NCBI GenBank assembly: GCA_022510605.1
Contig: JAFLTB010000030.1
Location: forward strand, 1-32,137
DNA length: 32,137 nt
Origin: Lachnospiraceae bacterium
GTDB lineage: Bacteria > Bacillota > Clostridia > Lachnospirales > Lachnospiraceae
Direction: 5' to 3'
Position numbers and translations under genes: made by a program. The notes beneath the pieces were generated by a model. That model was not told the origin of the DNA and ran no database searches. It was given only the letters and a program-made list of their open reading frames with translations. Numbering within the stretch: position 1 is the first letter of the stretch; the number at the start of each line of letters is the position of its first letter. Positions 1-7,400 of the stretch are shown one piece after another.

Positions 1-17
1 ATAGTATTGATGCACAG

Positions 18-45
18 CCGAGAAAATGCGAAGCATTTTTCTCGG
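18..45. repeat. Inverted repeat (hairpin) upstream of the first gene
   Basis: A 12-bp arm (18-29, beginning CCGAGAAAATGC) is followed by GAA and by its reverse complement with one extra T (33-45). No T run follows, so it is not a convincing terminator for the + strand. It could be the end of an upstream transcript or a dispersed repeat. The copy number elsewhere in the genome cannot be seen here. Confidence 0.4.
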
Positions 46-83
46 CGTGCTTCCTCCGCTTACGCTCCGGAATGGAGGTTATT

Positions 84-464
84 ATGCAGATTGCCACCAG
101 GCGTTTTGTCCGGCCCGAATTTATGAATCATCATCAGACGCTGTATGCGGGAACCATTTCAGAGTGGGCCACCGAGGCGGCCATGATTGGAATTACTGCG
201 GTGCTGGGACGCACAGATCATGTAGTTCTGGCTGCGCTAAAGGAAATTCGGGTGTTGAAGGAAGTGACCGCCGGAAGTATTTTGGAATTGCAATATGAAG
301 TGAAAAGTTATGGGACTACAAGTGTAGAAATACAAATTGAGGGGCGGGATTTTCTCTCCCGGAATATTCATTTTACCGGGAGTGCCGTGTTTGTAACTGT
401 GGATGATGAAGGGAAAAAGACACCCCACGGGCTAAGCCTTTCCAAAGCGGACAGGCAGGAATAA
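84..464 (+). CDS. Hotdog-fold acyl-CoA thioesterase family protein
   Basis: A 126-residue protein with the size and pattern of a single 4HBT hotdog domain. An N-terminal strand leads into NHHQTLYAGTISEWATEAAM, the usual loop plus long central helix, followed by alternating beta strands (LELQYEVKSYGTTSVEIQIE) to the end. Family members hydrolyse acyl-CoA thioesters in the cytoplasm; the substrate cannot be read from sequence. I chose the ATG at 84 because GGAGG at 74-78 is 5 nt upstream; the in-frame ATG at 72 overlaps that ribosome site. Nothing upstream in the window shows operon partners. A second, only distantly similar hotdog protein lies at 2568. Family call is good; precise function is open. 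Confidence 0.75.
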   Translation: MQIATRRFVRPEFMNHHQTLYAGTISEWATEAAMIGITAVLGRTDHVVLAALKEIRVLKEVTAGSILELQYEVKSYGTTSVEIQIEGRDFLSRNIHFTGSAVFVTVDDEGKKTPHGLSLSKADRQE

Positions 465-501
465 GATAAGTTTTTCCTATGAATCCAGGTCAGGATTATA
501 A

Positions 502-530
502 TTGCTTTTTGAAAAAGAAAAGCGTAGAAT
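502..530 (+). promoter_or_regulatory. Possible promoter for the cupin gene
   Basis: TTGCTT (502-507), a 17-nt gap and TAGAAT (525-530), in an A-rich gap between two genes. The -35 box is poor (3 of 6). The 465-617 gap also holds a 6-bp hairpin (559-575) without a T run. Weak call from pattern alone. Confidence 0.25.
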
Positions 531-617
531 AGAAGAAAATGATGTAAAAAAATGACCAGGGTGTTAAAGACACCCGCATCAAGAATAAAAATGATAAAAA
601 AATAAGGAGGAAGAAAC

Positions 618-1031
618 ATGAAATCATTGGAAGAATTCAGCAGGGAAAGCGTATTTGAAGTAGGAGGTAAAAATGATGCCTTTGCCCAGTATTTTGACGG
701 ACAGAGTTATCTGAACATGCTGACCACAGAGAGGGTAGGCATCGGTAATGTTACGTTTGAGCCGGGCTGCCGCAACCACTGGCATATCCACCACAAGGGA
801 GGACAGATACTGCTCTGCACCGCCGGACGGGGATATTATCAGGAATGGGGCCAGCCGGCAAGAGAACTTCATCCGGGGGATGTGGTGAATATTCCACCGG
901 AGGTAAAGCACTGGCACGGGGCGGCTCCCGACAGCTGGTTTGCCCATCTGGCAGTGGAGGTTCCGGCAGAAGGCGCTTCCAGTGAATGGTGCGAGCCGGT
1001 ATCCGACGAGGATTACGGAAAATGTAAGTAG
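618..1031 (+). CDS. Small single-domain cupin protein
   Basis: A 137-residue cytoplasmic protein with both cupin motifs. Motif 1 is around residues 53-63 (NHWHIHHKGGQ, with H54, H56 and Q63 as likely metal ligands) and motif 2 is around 87-100 (GDVVNIPPEVKHWHG, with H98). This resembles the small TM1459-like cupins often annotated next to carboxymuconolactone decarboxylases. Such proteins bind a divalent metal and may act as dioxygenases, isomerases or sensors; the sequence does not choose between these. AGGAGG at 605-610 is well placed for the ATG. It is followed 58 nt later by the SanA-like gene and may be co-transcribed, since no terminator is evident between them. Confidence 0.8.
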   Translation: MKSLEEFSRESVFEVGGKNDAFAQYFDGQSYLNMLTTERVGIGNVTFEPGCRNHWHIHHKGGQILLCTAGRGYYQEWGQPARELHPGDVVNIPPEVKHWHGAAPDSWFAHLAVEVPAEGASSEWCEPVSDEDYGKCK

Positions 1032-1089
1032 AGCAGATACGTACAGTGGGTTTTCAGCCATTTTTTGAAACACAGGAGGGAGAAAAGCG

Positions 1090-1809
1090 ATGGAGCGGTT
1101 ATGGTACGGAAAAGGTAAGTGGCTCAAACGGATTATTTTGCTGGCAGTGGCTGCTGGTATTTTGGGAATACTGGCCATACTGGGGATGAACGGCTATATA
1201 AAGGCTTCTGTGGCAGACTCCATTTATACAGAAGAGGAAGTGGAGGCAGTGCCACAGGTAGACTGCATTATGGTGCTGGGCGCCGGGGTAAAGGACGGAG
1301 AGCCAAGCCTGGTACTGAGGGACCGGCTGGACCGGGGAATTGAGCTGTACCAGCAGGGGATTTCCGAGCGCATACTGATGAGCGGCGACCATGGCCGGAC
1401 GGGATATGACGAGGTACATATTATGAAGCAGTATGCCATGGAAGCAGGAGTGCCGGAGGAGTGTATTTTCATGGACCATGCCGGATTTTCTACCTATGAG
1501 TCCATGTACCGGGCAAAAGAGGTTTTTGAGGTAAAAAGCCTGGCCATTGTCACACAGCCCTATCATGAGTACCGGGCGGTATTTGCGGCACAGAAGCTGG
1601 GCCTGACGGCTTATGGTACGCCATCCAAAAAGACGGTATATCAAGGGAGCTGGATGTTAGAGGTCAGGGAAATGCTGGCCAGAGCCAAAGATTTTGTCTG
1701 GCTGCTGGTAAAACCGAAGCCAACCTATCTGGGAGAAAAAATTCCCATCAGCGGTACAGGCTCCTCCACCGAGGATGAGACAACAGCCCAGACGGAAGAA
1801 GCAGATTGA
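1090..1809 (+). CDS. SanA/YdcF-like DUF218 membrane protein
   Basis: A 239-residue protein with a positively charged N-terminus, one membrane segment (about residues 14-36), then a DUF218 domain. Diagnostic stretches are VDCIMVLGAGVKDGEPS, LRDRLDRGIELYQQG, RILMSGDHG and VTQPYHEYRAVFAAQKLG. The domain should sit outside the membrane. Relatives (SanA, ElyC, YdcF) are linked to envelope integrity and vancomycin exclusion in enterobacteria, but the biochemical reaction is not settled. The C-terminal tail is Ser/Thr/Glu-rich and probably disordered. GGAGGG is about 10 nt before the ATG. The family call is firm; the role in this organism is inference. Confidence 0.82.
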   Translation: MERLWYGKGKWLKRIILLAVAAGILGILAILGMNGYIKASVADSIYTEEEVEAVPQVDCIMVLGAGVKDGEPSLVLRDRLDRGIELYQQGISERILMSGDHGRTGYDEVHIMKQYAMEAGVPEECIFMDHAGFSTYESMYRAKEVFEVKSLAIVTQPYHEYRAVFAAQKLGLTAYGTPSKKTVYQGSWMLEVREMLARAKDFVWLLVKPKPTYLGEKIPISGTGSSTEDETTAQTEEAD

Positions 1810-1882
1810 GAAAGTATAAAAGGAAGAGGATTTTTGTCATGAAGAGGGAAGGGATTTTCATATAGTAAAAGGAAAAAGACTT

Positions 1883-1905
1883 AGCATAACGGGCACCGTT
1901 ATGCT
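1883..1905 (+). promoter_or_regulatory. Perfect 10-bp inverted repeat before the SOD gene
   Basis: AGCATAACGG (1883-1892), loop GCA, then CCGTTATGCT (1896-1905), a perfect 10-bp stem. It ends 6 nt before the ribosome site (AAGGAG, 1912-1917) and 18 nt before the ATG. No T run follows, so it is not a terminator. It could be an operator or an mRNA hairpin affecting translation. Its function is inferred from position only. Confidence 0.5.
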
Positions 1906-1923
1906 GGATAGCAAGGAGATTTT

Positions 1924-2559
1924 ATGCACAATTATTATCCTTTTGTAAATTATCCACTCCCATATCCCTTTCAGGCAATGGAACCCTACATTGATATACA
2001 GACCATGTATCTCCATAAGACGAGACATCTGCAGACCTATGTGGACAATCTGAACCGCTCTCTGGAGCAGTACCCGCGGTGGCAGAGGGTGCCACTGGAA
2101 AAAATGCTGGCAGACATAGAAGCACTGCCAGAGGAACTTCAGACGCCGATTCGCCATAATGGCGGCGGTGTATACAATCATCGGTTTTTCTTTGCTGGCA
2201 TGTTAAATAACCGGCAGCAGCCTGCAGGCAGGATTTCCGGGAAAATAGGGAAACAATACGGAGGTCTTTCCGCCTTTTATACACAGTGGAAAAAAGTGGC
2301 GCTGTCCGTCTTTGGCTCCGGCTATGCCTGGCTGGTGCTGGATGGAGAGCAAAATCTCCGGATAATTACCACGGCGAATCAGGATACGCCTCTGGCCCTT
2401 GGCCTGAAACCACTGCTGACGATTGATGTGTGGGAGCACGCGTATTATCTGAAGCACCAGAACCGCAGGGCGGATTACATCGATGACTGGTTCCATGTGG
2501 TAAACTGGGACAGAGTGAACAGACGCTTGGAAGAAGCTGAAAGAGAATCAGAGAAGTGA
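1924..2559 (+). CDS. sod: Iron/manganese superoxide dismutase
   Basis: A 211-residue cytoplasmic enzyme converting superoxide to oxygen and hydrogen peroxide. All four metal ligands are visible: H31 (in YLHKTRH), H86 (in YNHRFFF), D168 and H172 (in DVWEHAYY). The gateway Tyr39 and second-sphere His35 are also present, as are the typical FGSGYAWLV, NQDTP and QNRRADYID motifs. The RHNGGGVYNH stretch has Gly where many MnSODs place Gln or His, and the linker between the helical and alpha/beta halves is slightly long, so iron versus manganese cannot be fixed. In an anaerobe it probably protects against transient oxygen. The hairpin at 1883-1905 may regulate it. Its stop overlaps the region feeding the PaaI-type gene, suggesting co-transcription. 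Confidence 0.92.
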   Translation: MHNYYPFVNYPLPYPFQAMEPYIDIQTMYLHKTRHLQTYVDNLNRSLEQYPRWQRVPLEKMLADIEALPEELQTPIRHNGGGVYNHRFFFAGMLNNRQQPAGRISGKIGKQYGGLSAFYTQWKKVALSVFGSGYAWLVLDGEQNLRIITTANQDTPLALGLKPLLTIDVWEHAYYLKHQNRRADYIDDWFHVVNWDRVNRRLEEAERESEK

Positions 2560-2567
2560 GGAAAACT

Positions 2568-3047
2568 ATGACAGAACAGGAAAAAATGGAAGCACATATG
2601 AAAGAAATCGGGGAATATTTTGCCAATTGCCCCCAGGGGAGTATAAACGAGATGATGCAGCCGGTATTTTCCCGGTGCGACAGCCAGGAAAAGACGTATA
2701 CAGCTGGTTTTGCCACCGATGACAGGGCCGCCAATCCCAACGGTGTACTCCATGGCGGGCTGATTGCCACCGCCATGGATAATGTCATGGGGATTCTGTC
2801 GAATTTTTATGGAGACTCCCGCCTGACACAGACAATTTCCTTCCAGGTGTCCTATCTCAGACCGGGAACGGTGGGCGGACGGCTGATGGTGCGGGCCCGT
2901 ATAACGAAACAGGGAAGAAATGTCCAGTATCTCAATGCAGAGGCATGGATGGAGGGAACACCGGACAAGCTGGTGGCCACCGCTACAGGAGTTTACTACA
3001 CTAAAGGAGAAAAAACAAATCTGCAAAAGCCAGACTTGCATAATTAA
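2568..3047 (+). CDS. PaaI-family hotdog thioesterase
   Basis: A 159-residue hotdog protein. The family signature NGVLHGGLIATAMDNVMG is clear: the HGG motif positions the thioester and the central helix follows. Beta strands after it include TISFQVSYLRPG and RARITKQGRNVQYLNAEAW. PaaI-type enzymes hydrolyse aryl- or acyl-CoA thioesters. A GTG at 2556 is also in frame, but I prefer the ATG at 2568, preceded by GAGGAAAACT. The gap from the SOD stop is only 8 nt, so the two are probably one transcript. The end of this gene contains the promoter of the downstream tRNA. Confidence 0.82.
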   Translation: MTEQEKMEAHMKEIGEYFANCPQGSINEMMQPVFSRCDSQEKTYTAGFATDDRAANPNGVLHGGLIATAMDNVMGILSNFYGDSRLTQTISFQVSYLRPGTVGGRLMVRARITKQGRNVQYLNAEAWMEGTPDKLVATATGVYYTKGEKTNLQKPDLHN

Positions 3048-3064
3048 GCAGAGAATAGTATAAT
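3036..3064 (+). promoter_or_regulatory. Promoter of tRNA-Gly
   Basis: TTGCAT (3036-3041), 17 nt, TATAAT (3059-3064). The predicted start is about 7 nt further on, just before the tRNA at 3077. The -35 box lies inside the last codons of the thioesterase gene. Confidence 0.7.
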
Positions 3065-3076
3065 TGGAATGTAAAA

Positions 3077-3148
3077 GCACGAGTGGCTCAGAGGTGGAGC
3101 ATCTGCTTCCCAAGCAGAGGGTCGCGGGTTCGAATCCCGTCTCGTGCT
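3077..3148 (+). tRNA. tRNA-Gly, anticodon CCC
   Basis: A full cloverleaf can be folded by eye. The acceptor arms GCACGAG/CTCGTGC pair perfectly. The D stem is GCTC/GAGC. The anticodon stem TCTGC/GCAGA carries loop TTCCCAA with anticodon CCC at 3109-3111. The T stem GCGGG/CCCGT carries loop TTCGAAT. The discriminator is T3148 and CCA is not encoded. A run of seven T residues (3148-3154) follows directly and probably ends transcription. Confidence 0.95.
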
Positions 3149-3190
3149 TTTTTATTGTGTAAAAAAGTCCGTTTTAATGGACAGATGGTG

Positions 3191-3199
3191 TGGTATAAT
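3191..3199 (+). promoter_or_regulatory. Extended -10 promoter for the WYL regulator
   Basis: TGG followed by TATAAT (3194-3199) is an extended -10 element without a good -35 box. A second candidate, TTGTTA (3239-3244), 16 nt, TATGAT (3261-3266), lies nearer the gene. Either would give a leader before the ATG at 3301; the second supports rejecting the upstream ATG at 3262. Confidence 0.45.
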
Positions 3200-3300
3200 A
3201 GGAAATGGAAATAAAAACCATATTATGAAAAAAATTCTTTGTTATTGTCGAGTTTAATGATATGATAGAGACAAAGAGATGGAATAAGGGGGGATTGTCT

Positions 3301-4302
3301 ATGGCCCGGGGGAGCAATCAAAAGTTAAAAATCTTGTATCTGATGAAAATTTTCCTGGAGAAATCAGACGAAAGCCACCCGCTGACAATGGAAGATATTT
3401 TAACAGAACTAAAAAGATATGGTGTAACAGCGGAGCGTAAGAGCATTTATGCAGATATTGAGGCACTGCGCAGTTATGGAATGGATATTGTGGGTGAAAA
3501 ACAGGGAAAGGCCTATCATTATTATACAGGCAGCAGACAGTTTGAACTGGCGGAACTAAAGCTTCTGGTAGATTCAGTGCAGTCGGCTAAATTTATTACC
3601 ACCAAAAAATCAAATGAATTAATTCGTAAACTGGAGTCTCTGTCCAGTATATATGAAGCCAAACAGTTACAGCGCCAGGTCTATGTTACAGGACGGATTA
3701 AGGCCGACAATGAAAGTATTTATTATAATGTGGACAAGATTCACACAGCCATTGCTACCGATGCTCAAATTACATTTCAGTATTTTCAGTGGAACGTGGA
3801 AAAGGAGCGGGAATTGCGTCGGGAAGGGGAAAAATATTGTGTCAGTCCGTGGGCTCTCTCCTGGGATGATGAAAATTATTATCTGATTGGATTTGACAGT
3901 GAAGCAGAAAAAATAAAACACTATCGTGTAGATAAAATGCTAAAAATTGATATTATACAGGAGAGAAGAGAGGGAAAAGAAAAATTTGAACAGTTTGATA
4001 TGGCAGCTTATGCGAGGAAAATGTTTGGGATGTTTTCCGGAGAAGAAGAAAACGTCCGGATTGAATTTGATAATGAGCTGGCAGGAGTGGTGATAGACCG
4101 CTTTGGCAGAGATACCATTTTTACCAAAACAGATAAAAATCATTTTGAAGCAGTGGTAAAGGTGGCTGTCAGCCGGCAGTTCTTAGGATGGATTATGGCG
4201 CTGGGGGAGGGAGTGAGAATACTGGCTCCGGAATCCGTCGTATGGCAGATGCAGGAGGAAGCAAAACGTCTGGCAAGGACGTACTCATTGCCGGACAAAT
4301 AA
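3301..4302 (+). CDS. WYL-domain transcriptional regulator (YafY-like), adjacent to cas9
   Basis: A 333-residue DNA-binding regulator. The N-terminal winged HTH is at about 5-65 (KILYLMKIFLEK, then ERKSIYADIEALRSYGMDI as recognition region). A linker is followed by the WYL domain at about 130-225; its core reads SPWALSWDDENYYLIGFD (182-199), then KIKHYRVDKM. A C-terminal WCX-like region follows. I chose the ATG at 3301 because AAGGGGGGAT is just upstream; an in-frame ATG at 3262 would overlap a likely promoter. WYL domains bind nucleic acids or nucleotides and several regulate CRISPR systems. No + strand terminator separates it from cas9, which begins 122 nt later, so it may be co-transcribed and may regulate the locus; that link is inference. 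Confidence 0.85.
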   Translation: MARGSNQKLKILYLMKIFLEKSDESHPLTMEDILTELKRYGVTAERKSIYADIEALRSYGMDIVGEKQGKAYHYYTGSRQFELAELKLLVDSVQSAKFITTKKSNELIRKLESLSSIYEAKQLQRQVYVTGRIKADNESIYYNVDKIHTAIATDAQITFQYFQWNVEKERELRREGEKYCVSPWALSWDDENYYLIGFDSEAEKIKHYRVDKMLKIDIIQERREGKEKFEQFDMAAYARKMFGMFSGEEENVRIEFDNELAGVVIDRFGRDTIFTKTDKNHFEAVVKVAVSRQFLGWIMALGEGVRILAPESVVWQMQEEAKRLARTYSLPDK

Positions 4303-4320
4303 AAAGGCCCTTCGCGGGCC
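4301..4320 (-). terminator. tracrRNA terminator
   Basis: Read on the minus strand: GGCCC, loop GCGAA, GGGCC, then five T. The T tract overlaps the TAA stop of the WYL gene (4300-4302). On the + strand no T run follows, so it works in one direction only. Confidence 0.8.
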
Positions 4321-4396
4321 GGTCCAAAAGGACGATTTGAATAAATTTTATTTGAACTTGTGGTGTAGTTTCATATGGTGGTCAATCATATGAACC
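4301..4396 (-). ncRNA. Type II-A tracrRNA
   Basis: Minus-strand RNA of about 96 nt. The anti-repeat (4350-4387) is complementary to the CRISPR repeat. The crRNA GUUUGA pairs with UUCAAAU, a GA/AAG bulge follows exactly as in SpCas9 duplexes, then GUAGUGUAG pairs with CUACACCAC with one mismatch. Downstream come an AU-only possible nexus stem (AAUAA/UUAUU), a GUCC-UUUU-GGAC hairpin (4333-4322) and the GC terminator hairpin. The motif TTCAAAT occurs twice (4350-4356 and 4335-4341). The 5' end also holds an 8-bp inverted repeat, TTCATATG/CATATGAA (4370-4377 and 4387-4394), that could fold back on the anti-repeat. Together with Cas9 it should form the guide complex; RNase III would trim the duplex. 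Confidence 0.88.
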
Positions 4397-4402
4397 AACT
4401 TC

Positions 4403-4431
4403 ACTATATAACAAAGAGGAAAGGATGTCAA
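4403..4431 (-). promoter_or_regulatory. tracrRNA promoter overlapping the cas9 start codon
   Basis: On the minus strand: TTGACA (4431-4426), exactly 17 nt, TATAGT (4408-4403), a near-consensus sigma-A promoter. Predicted start is near 4396. The -35 box overlaps the cas9 ATG at 4425-4427 and the spacer covers the cas9 ribosome site. Confidence 0.85.
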
Positions 4432-7400
4432 GTGATATGAGTAAAAAAAATGCAGAAGATTATTATTTGGGACTGGATGTGGGGACGGAATCCATAGGCT
4501 GGGCGGTGACGGACATGGAGTACCACGTTCTGAAATTTAATCAGAAAAATATGTGGGGCGTGCGTTTGTTTGAAGGAGCTAAGACAGCGGCAGAAAGGAG
4601 AGGATTCCGTTGCGCCAGAAGGCGTTTGGCACGTCGAAAGGAACGACTGGAACTTTTAGAGGAGTTATTGGCGGAAGAAATATGTAAGTTGGATGAAAAT
4701 TTTTTCCTGCGTCTAAAAGAAAGTAAATATTATCCAGAGGACAAAGATAAAAGACTGGGCGGAAAACAGGATACACTTTTTGCCGATACAGCCTACTCGG
4801 ATAAACAGTATCACGAGGAATACCCAACAATATATCATTTGAGAAAAGCGCTTATAGATGGAGAAAAATCTTATGATTTGCGCCTGTATTTTCTTGCCAT
4901 TCATCATATTCTGAAGCATCGGGGGCATTTTCTATTTGAGGGTTCTCTGCAATCAGCTACAGACTTTGATACAGTATACGGGGAACTGAGGGACCTTTTG
5001 CAGGATGAGTACGGCATTTCCTTTGTGTGTCAGAATGTGGAAAAGGTAAAAAATGTTCTGCAGGAGCGCTCTCTGGGAGTGACGAGAAAAAAGGCAGTAT
5101 TAAATACAGAATTTAATACGGAGACAAAACCGGAAAAAGAAATTGTTGTACTTTTGGCTGGGGGAAAGGCAAATCTGGCCACTATATTTGAAGATTCTGC
5201 TCTGGGGGAGAGTGAGATAAGCAAGCTATCCTTTTTGGATGGCAAGTATGATGAAAATATTGTTGCTGTGGAGGAACAATTTCCCGAATATGCCTATGCC
5301 ATTGAAAAGATGAAAGCCATTTATGACTGGGGAATTCTGGCAGATATTTTGGGTGAGGAAAAATATCTGTCCTATTCTAAGGTGAAATTATATGAAAAAC
5401 ATGGAAAGGACCTGCGGTTGTTAAAAGAGGTCATACGGGAACTGGATTGCTTTTCTGAACAGGATTATAAAAATATTTTTACGGTGCTAGATAAATCTTT
5501 GAAAAATTATGCGGCTTATGTGGGAAAAACCTTGTCAGGCCATAAGAGAAAGCCGGGAGAAAAAAATTATGTTACGCAGGAGGAATTATGTAGTTTCCTG
5601 TTAAAACACATGGAAAAAGTGCCAGAGGACATTGTGGATGAAAGGGTGGAGCAGATAAAAAAAGAGTTACAGGAAAAAACTTTTCTTCCCAAACAGACCT
5701 CCAAGGACAACGGCGTTATTCCGTATCAACTGCATCTGGTGGAACTGGAAAAAATTCTGGACACCATGGAAAAGGACTACCCATTTATTTTGGAAAAAGA
5801 TGGTGAAGGCTGGTCTGTAAAAGACAAAATCTTAAAATTGATGAAGTTTCGCATTCCTTACTATGTGGGACCTTTAAACGATGCCCACAGGAAAGAGGAT
5901 GATACAAAAGGAACCTGCTGGATTGTGAAAAAGGACATTCAGAAGATATATCCATGGAATTTTGACAAAATTGTGGATGTCGATGCTACTGCAGAGCGGT
6001 TTATTCGCAGAATGACAAACAAGTGCACGTATTTGGTAGGAGAAGATGTGCTGCCCAAAAATTCTCTGCTATATAGTGAATATATGGTTTTGAATGAATT
6101 AAATAATTTGAAAATCAATAATGAAAAACCATCTATAGAATTGAAGGAATGGATATATCACGAGGTTTTCAAAAAGCAGGGCATAAAAGGAAAAGTTACA
6201 TTGAAAAAGTTAAAAAATTATCTGAAGCAGGAGGGAAAGGTATCGGAGGCGGATGAGTTATCCGGCCTTGATGGCGAGTTTCAATCCAGTCTGAATTCCT
6301 ATCATGATATGAAGGAAATTCTGGGTTCCAAAGTGGATACAAACCCAGCGATGGCAGAGGACATTATTTTGTCTATTGTACTCTTTGGAGAAGATAAAAA
6401 GATACTGGAAAGAAGATTAGAGGCAAGATATGTGAAAGCAGGCAAGCTTTCCAAGGAGGAGGTCGCAAAAATTTTAAAGAAAAGGTATGCAGGCTGGGGA
6501 AGGATGTCCAGGAAATTCCTTAATGGAATCGAAGGAACGAGCCGGGAGACCGGTGAATGTGGAACGATAATTCATCTAATGAAAAAGACCAATGATAATC
6601 TGATGCAGTTACTCAGCACAAAGTATACTTTTTTAGAGGAAATGCAATCATTTAACGATGAGAGAAACGATGACCGTGGGACTTTTACATATGATATGGT
6701 GGATGAGTTGTACGTGTCACCTTCCGTAAAACGGATGATCTGGCAGACACTGCGTATTGTAAAGGAAATTACCCATATAATGGGACATTCCCCTAAAAAG
6801 GTATTTGTGGAAATGGCCAGGGAAAAGAGTAATTCTGGCCGTACTACCTCAAGAAAAAATCAGCTTCTTCAGTTATATGCCAACATTCAGGATGAGAGCC
6901 GTGAGTGGAAAAAGGAGTTGGAAAATACGCCGGAAAGTAAGTTCAGAAGTATTAAATTGTACTTGTATTACACACAGATGGGTAAGTGTATGTATTCCGG
7001 GGAGTCAATAGACTTGGAACAGTTGGCAAATACCAATATTTATGATCGGGATCATATTTATCCGCAGTCCAAGACAAAGGATGACAGCCTGGATAACCTT
7101 GTTCTGGTAAAAAAAGATATGAATGCTAAAAAATCAGATCAAATGCTTTCTGCGGAAATACAGAGTGAAAGGGCATCTTATTGGAGATTGTTGAGAGACC
7201 GGGGGTTAATCAGCAAAGAAAAGTATGAACGCCTGACAAGAAGGACTCCGTTGTCCGAGGAGGAACTGGCTGGTTTCATTAACCGTCAGCTGGTAGAAAC
7301 AAGGCAGTCCACCAAAGCCATTGCTGATGTGCTGGGAAGAGTAATGAAGGATTCGGAGGTAGTGTATGTAAAAGCCGGACATGTGTCCCAGTTCCGTCAG

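Noticed and set aside
559-575. Hairpin GGGTGT-TAAAG-ACACCC before the cupin gene as a terminator or riboswitch
   Set aside because: The stem is only 6 bp, no T run follows, and no riboswitch core can be recognised.
624-1178. Minus-strand open frames opposite the cupin, SanA-like and other genes
   Set aside because: They lack ribosome sites, show no protein-family pattern and mirror well-supported + strand genes.
3077-3148. tRNA-Gly as an attachment site for a genomic island carrying the CRISPR locus
   Set aside because: No direct repeat of the tRNA 3' end and no integrase gene are seen in the window.
4350-4387. Repeat-like sequence upstream of cas9 as a stray CRISPR repeat or mini-array
   Set aside because: Its divergence, the divergent consensus promoter and the hairpins plus terminator beyond it fit a tracrRNA anti-repeat; no second repeat or spacer is adjacent.
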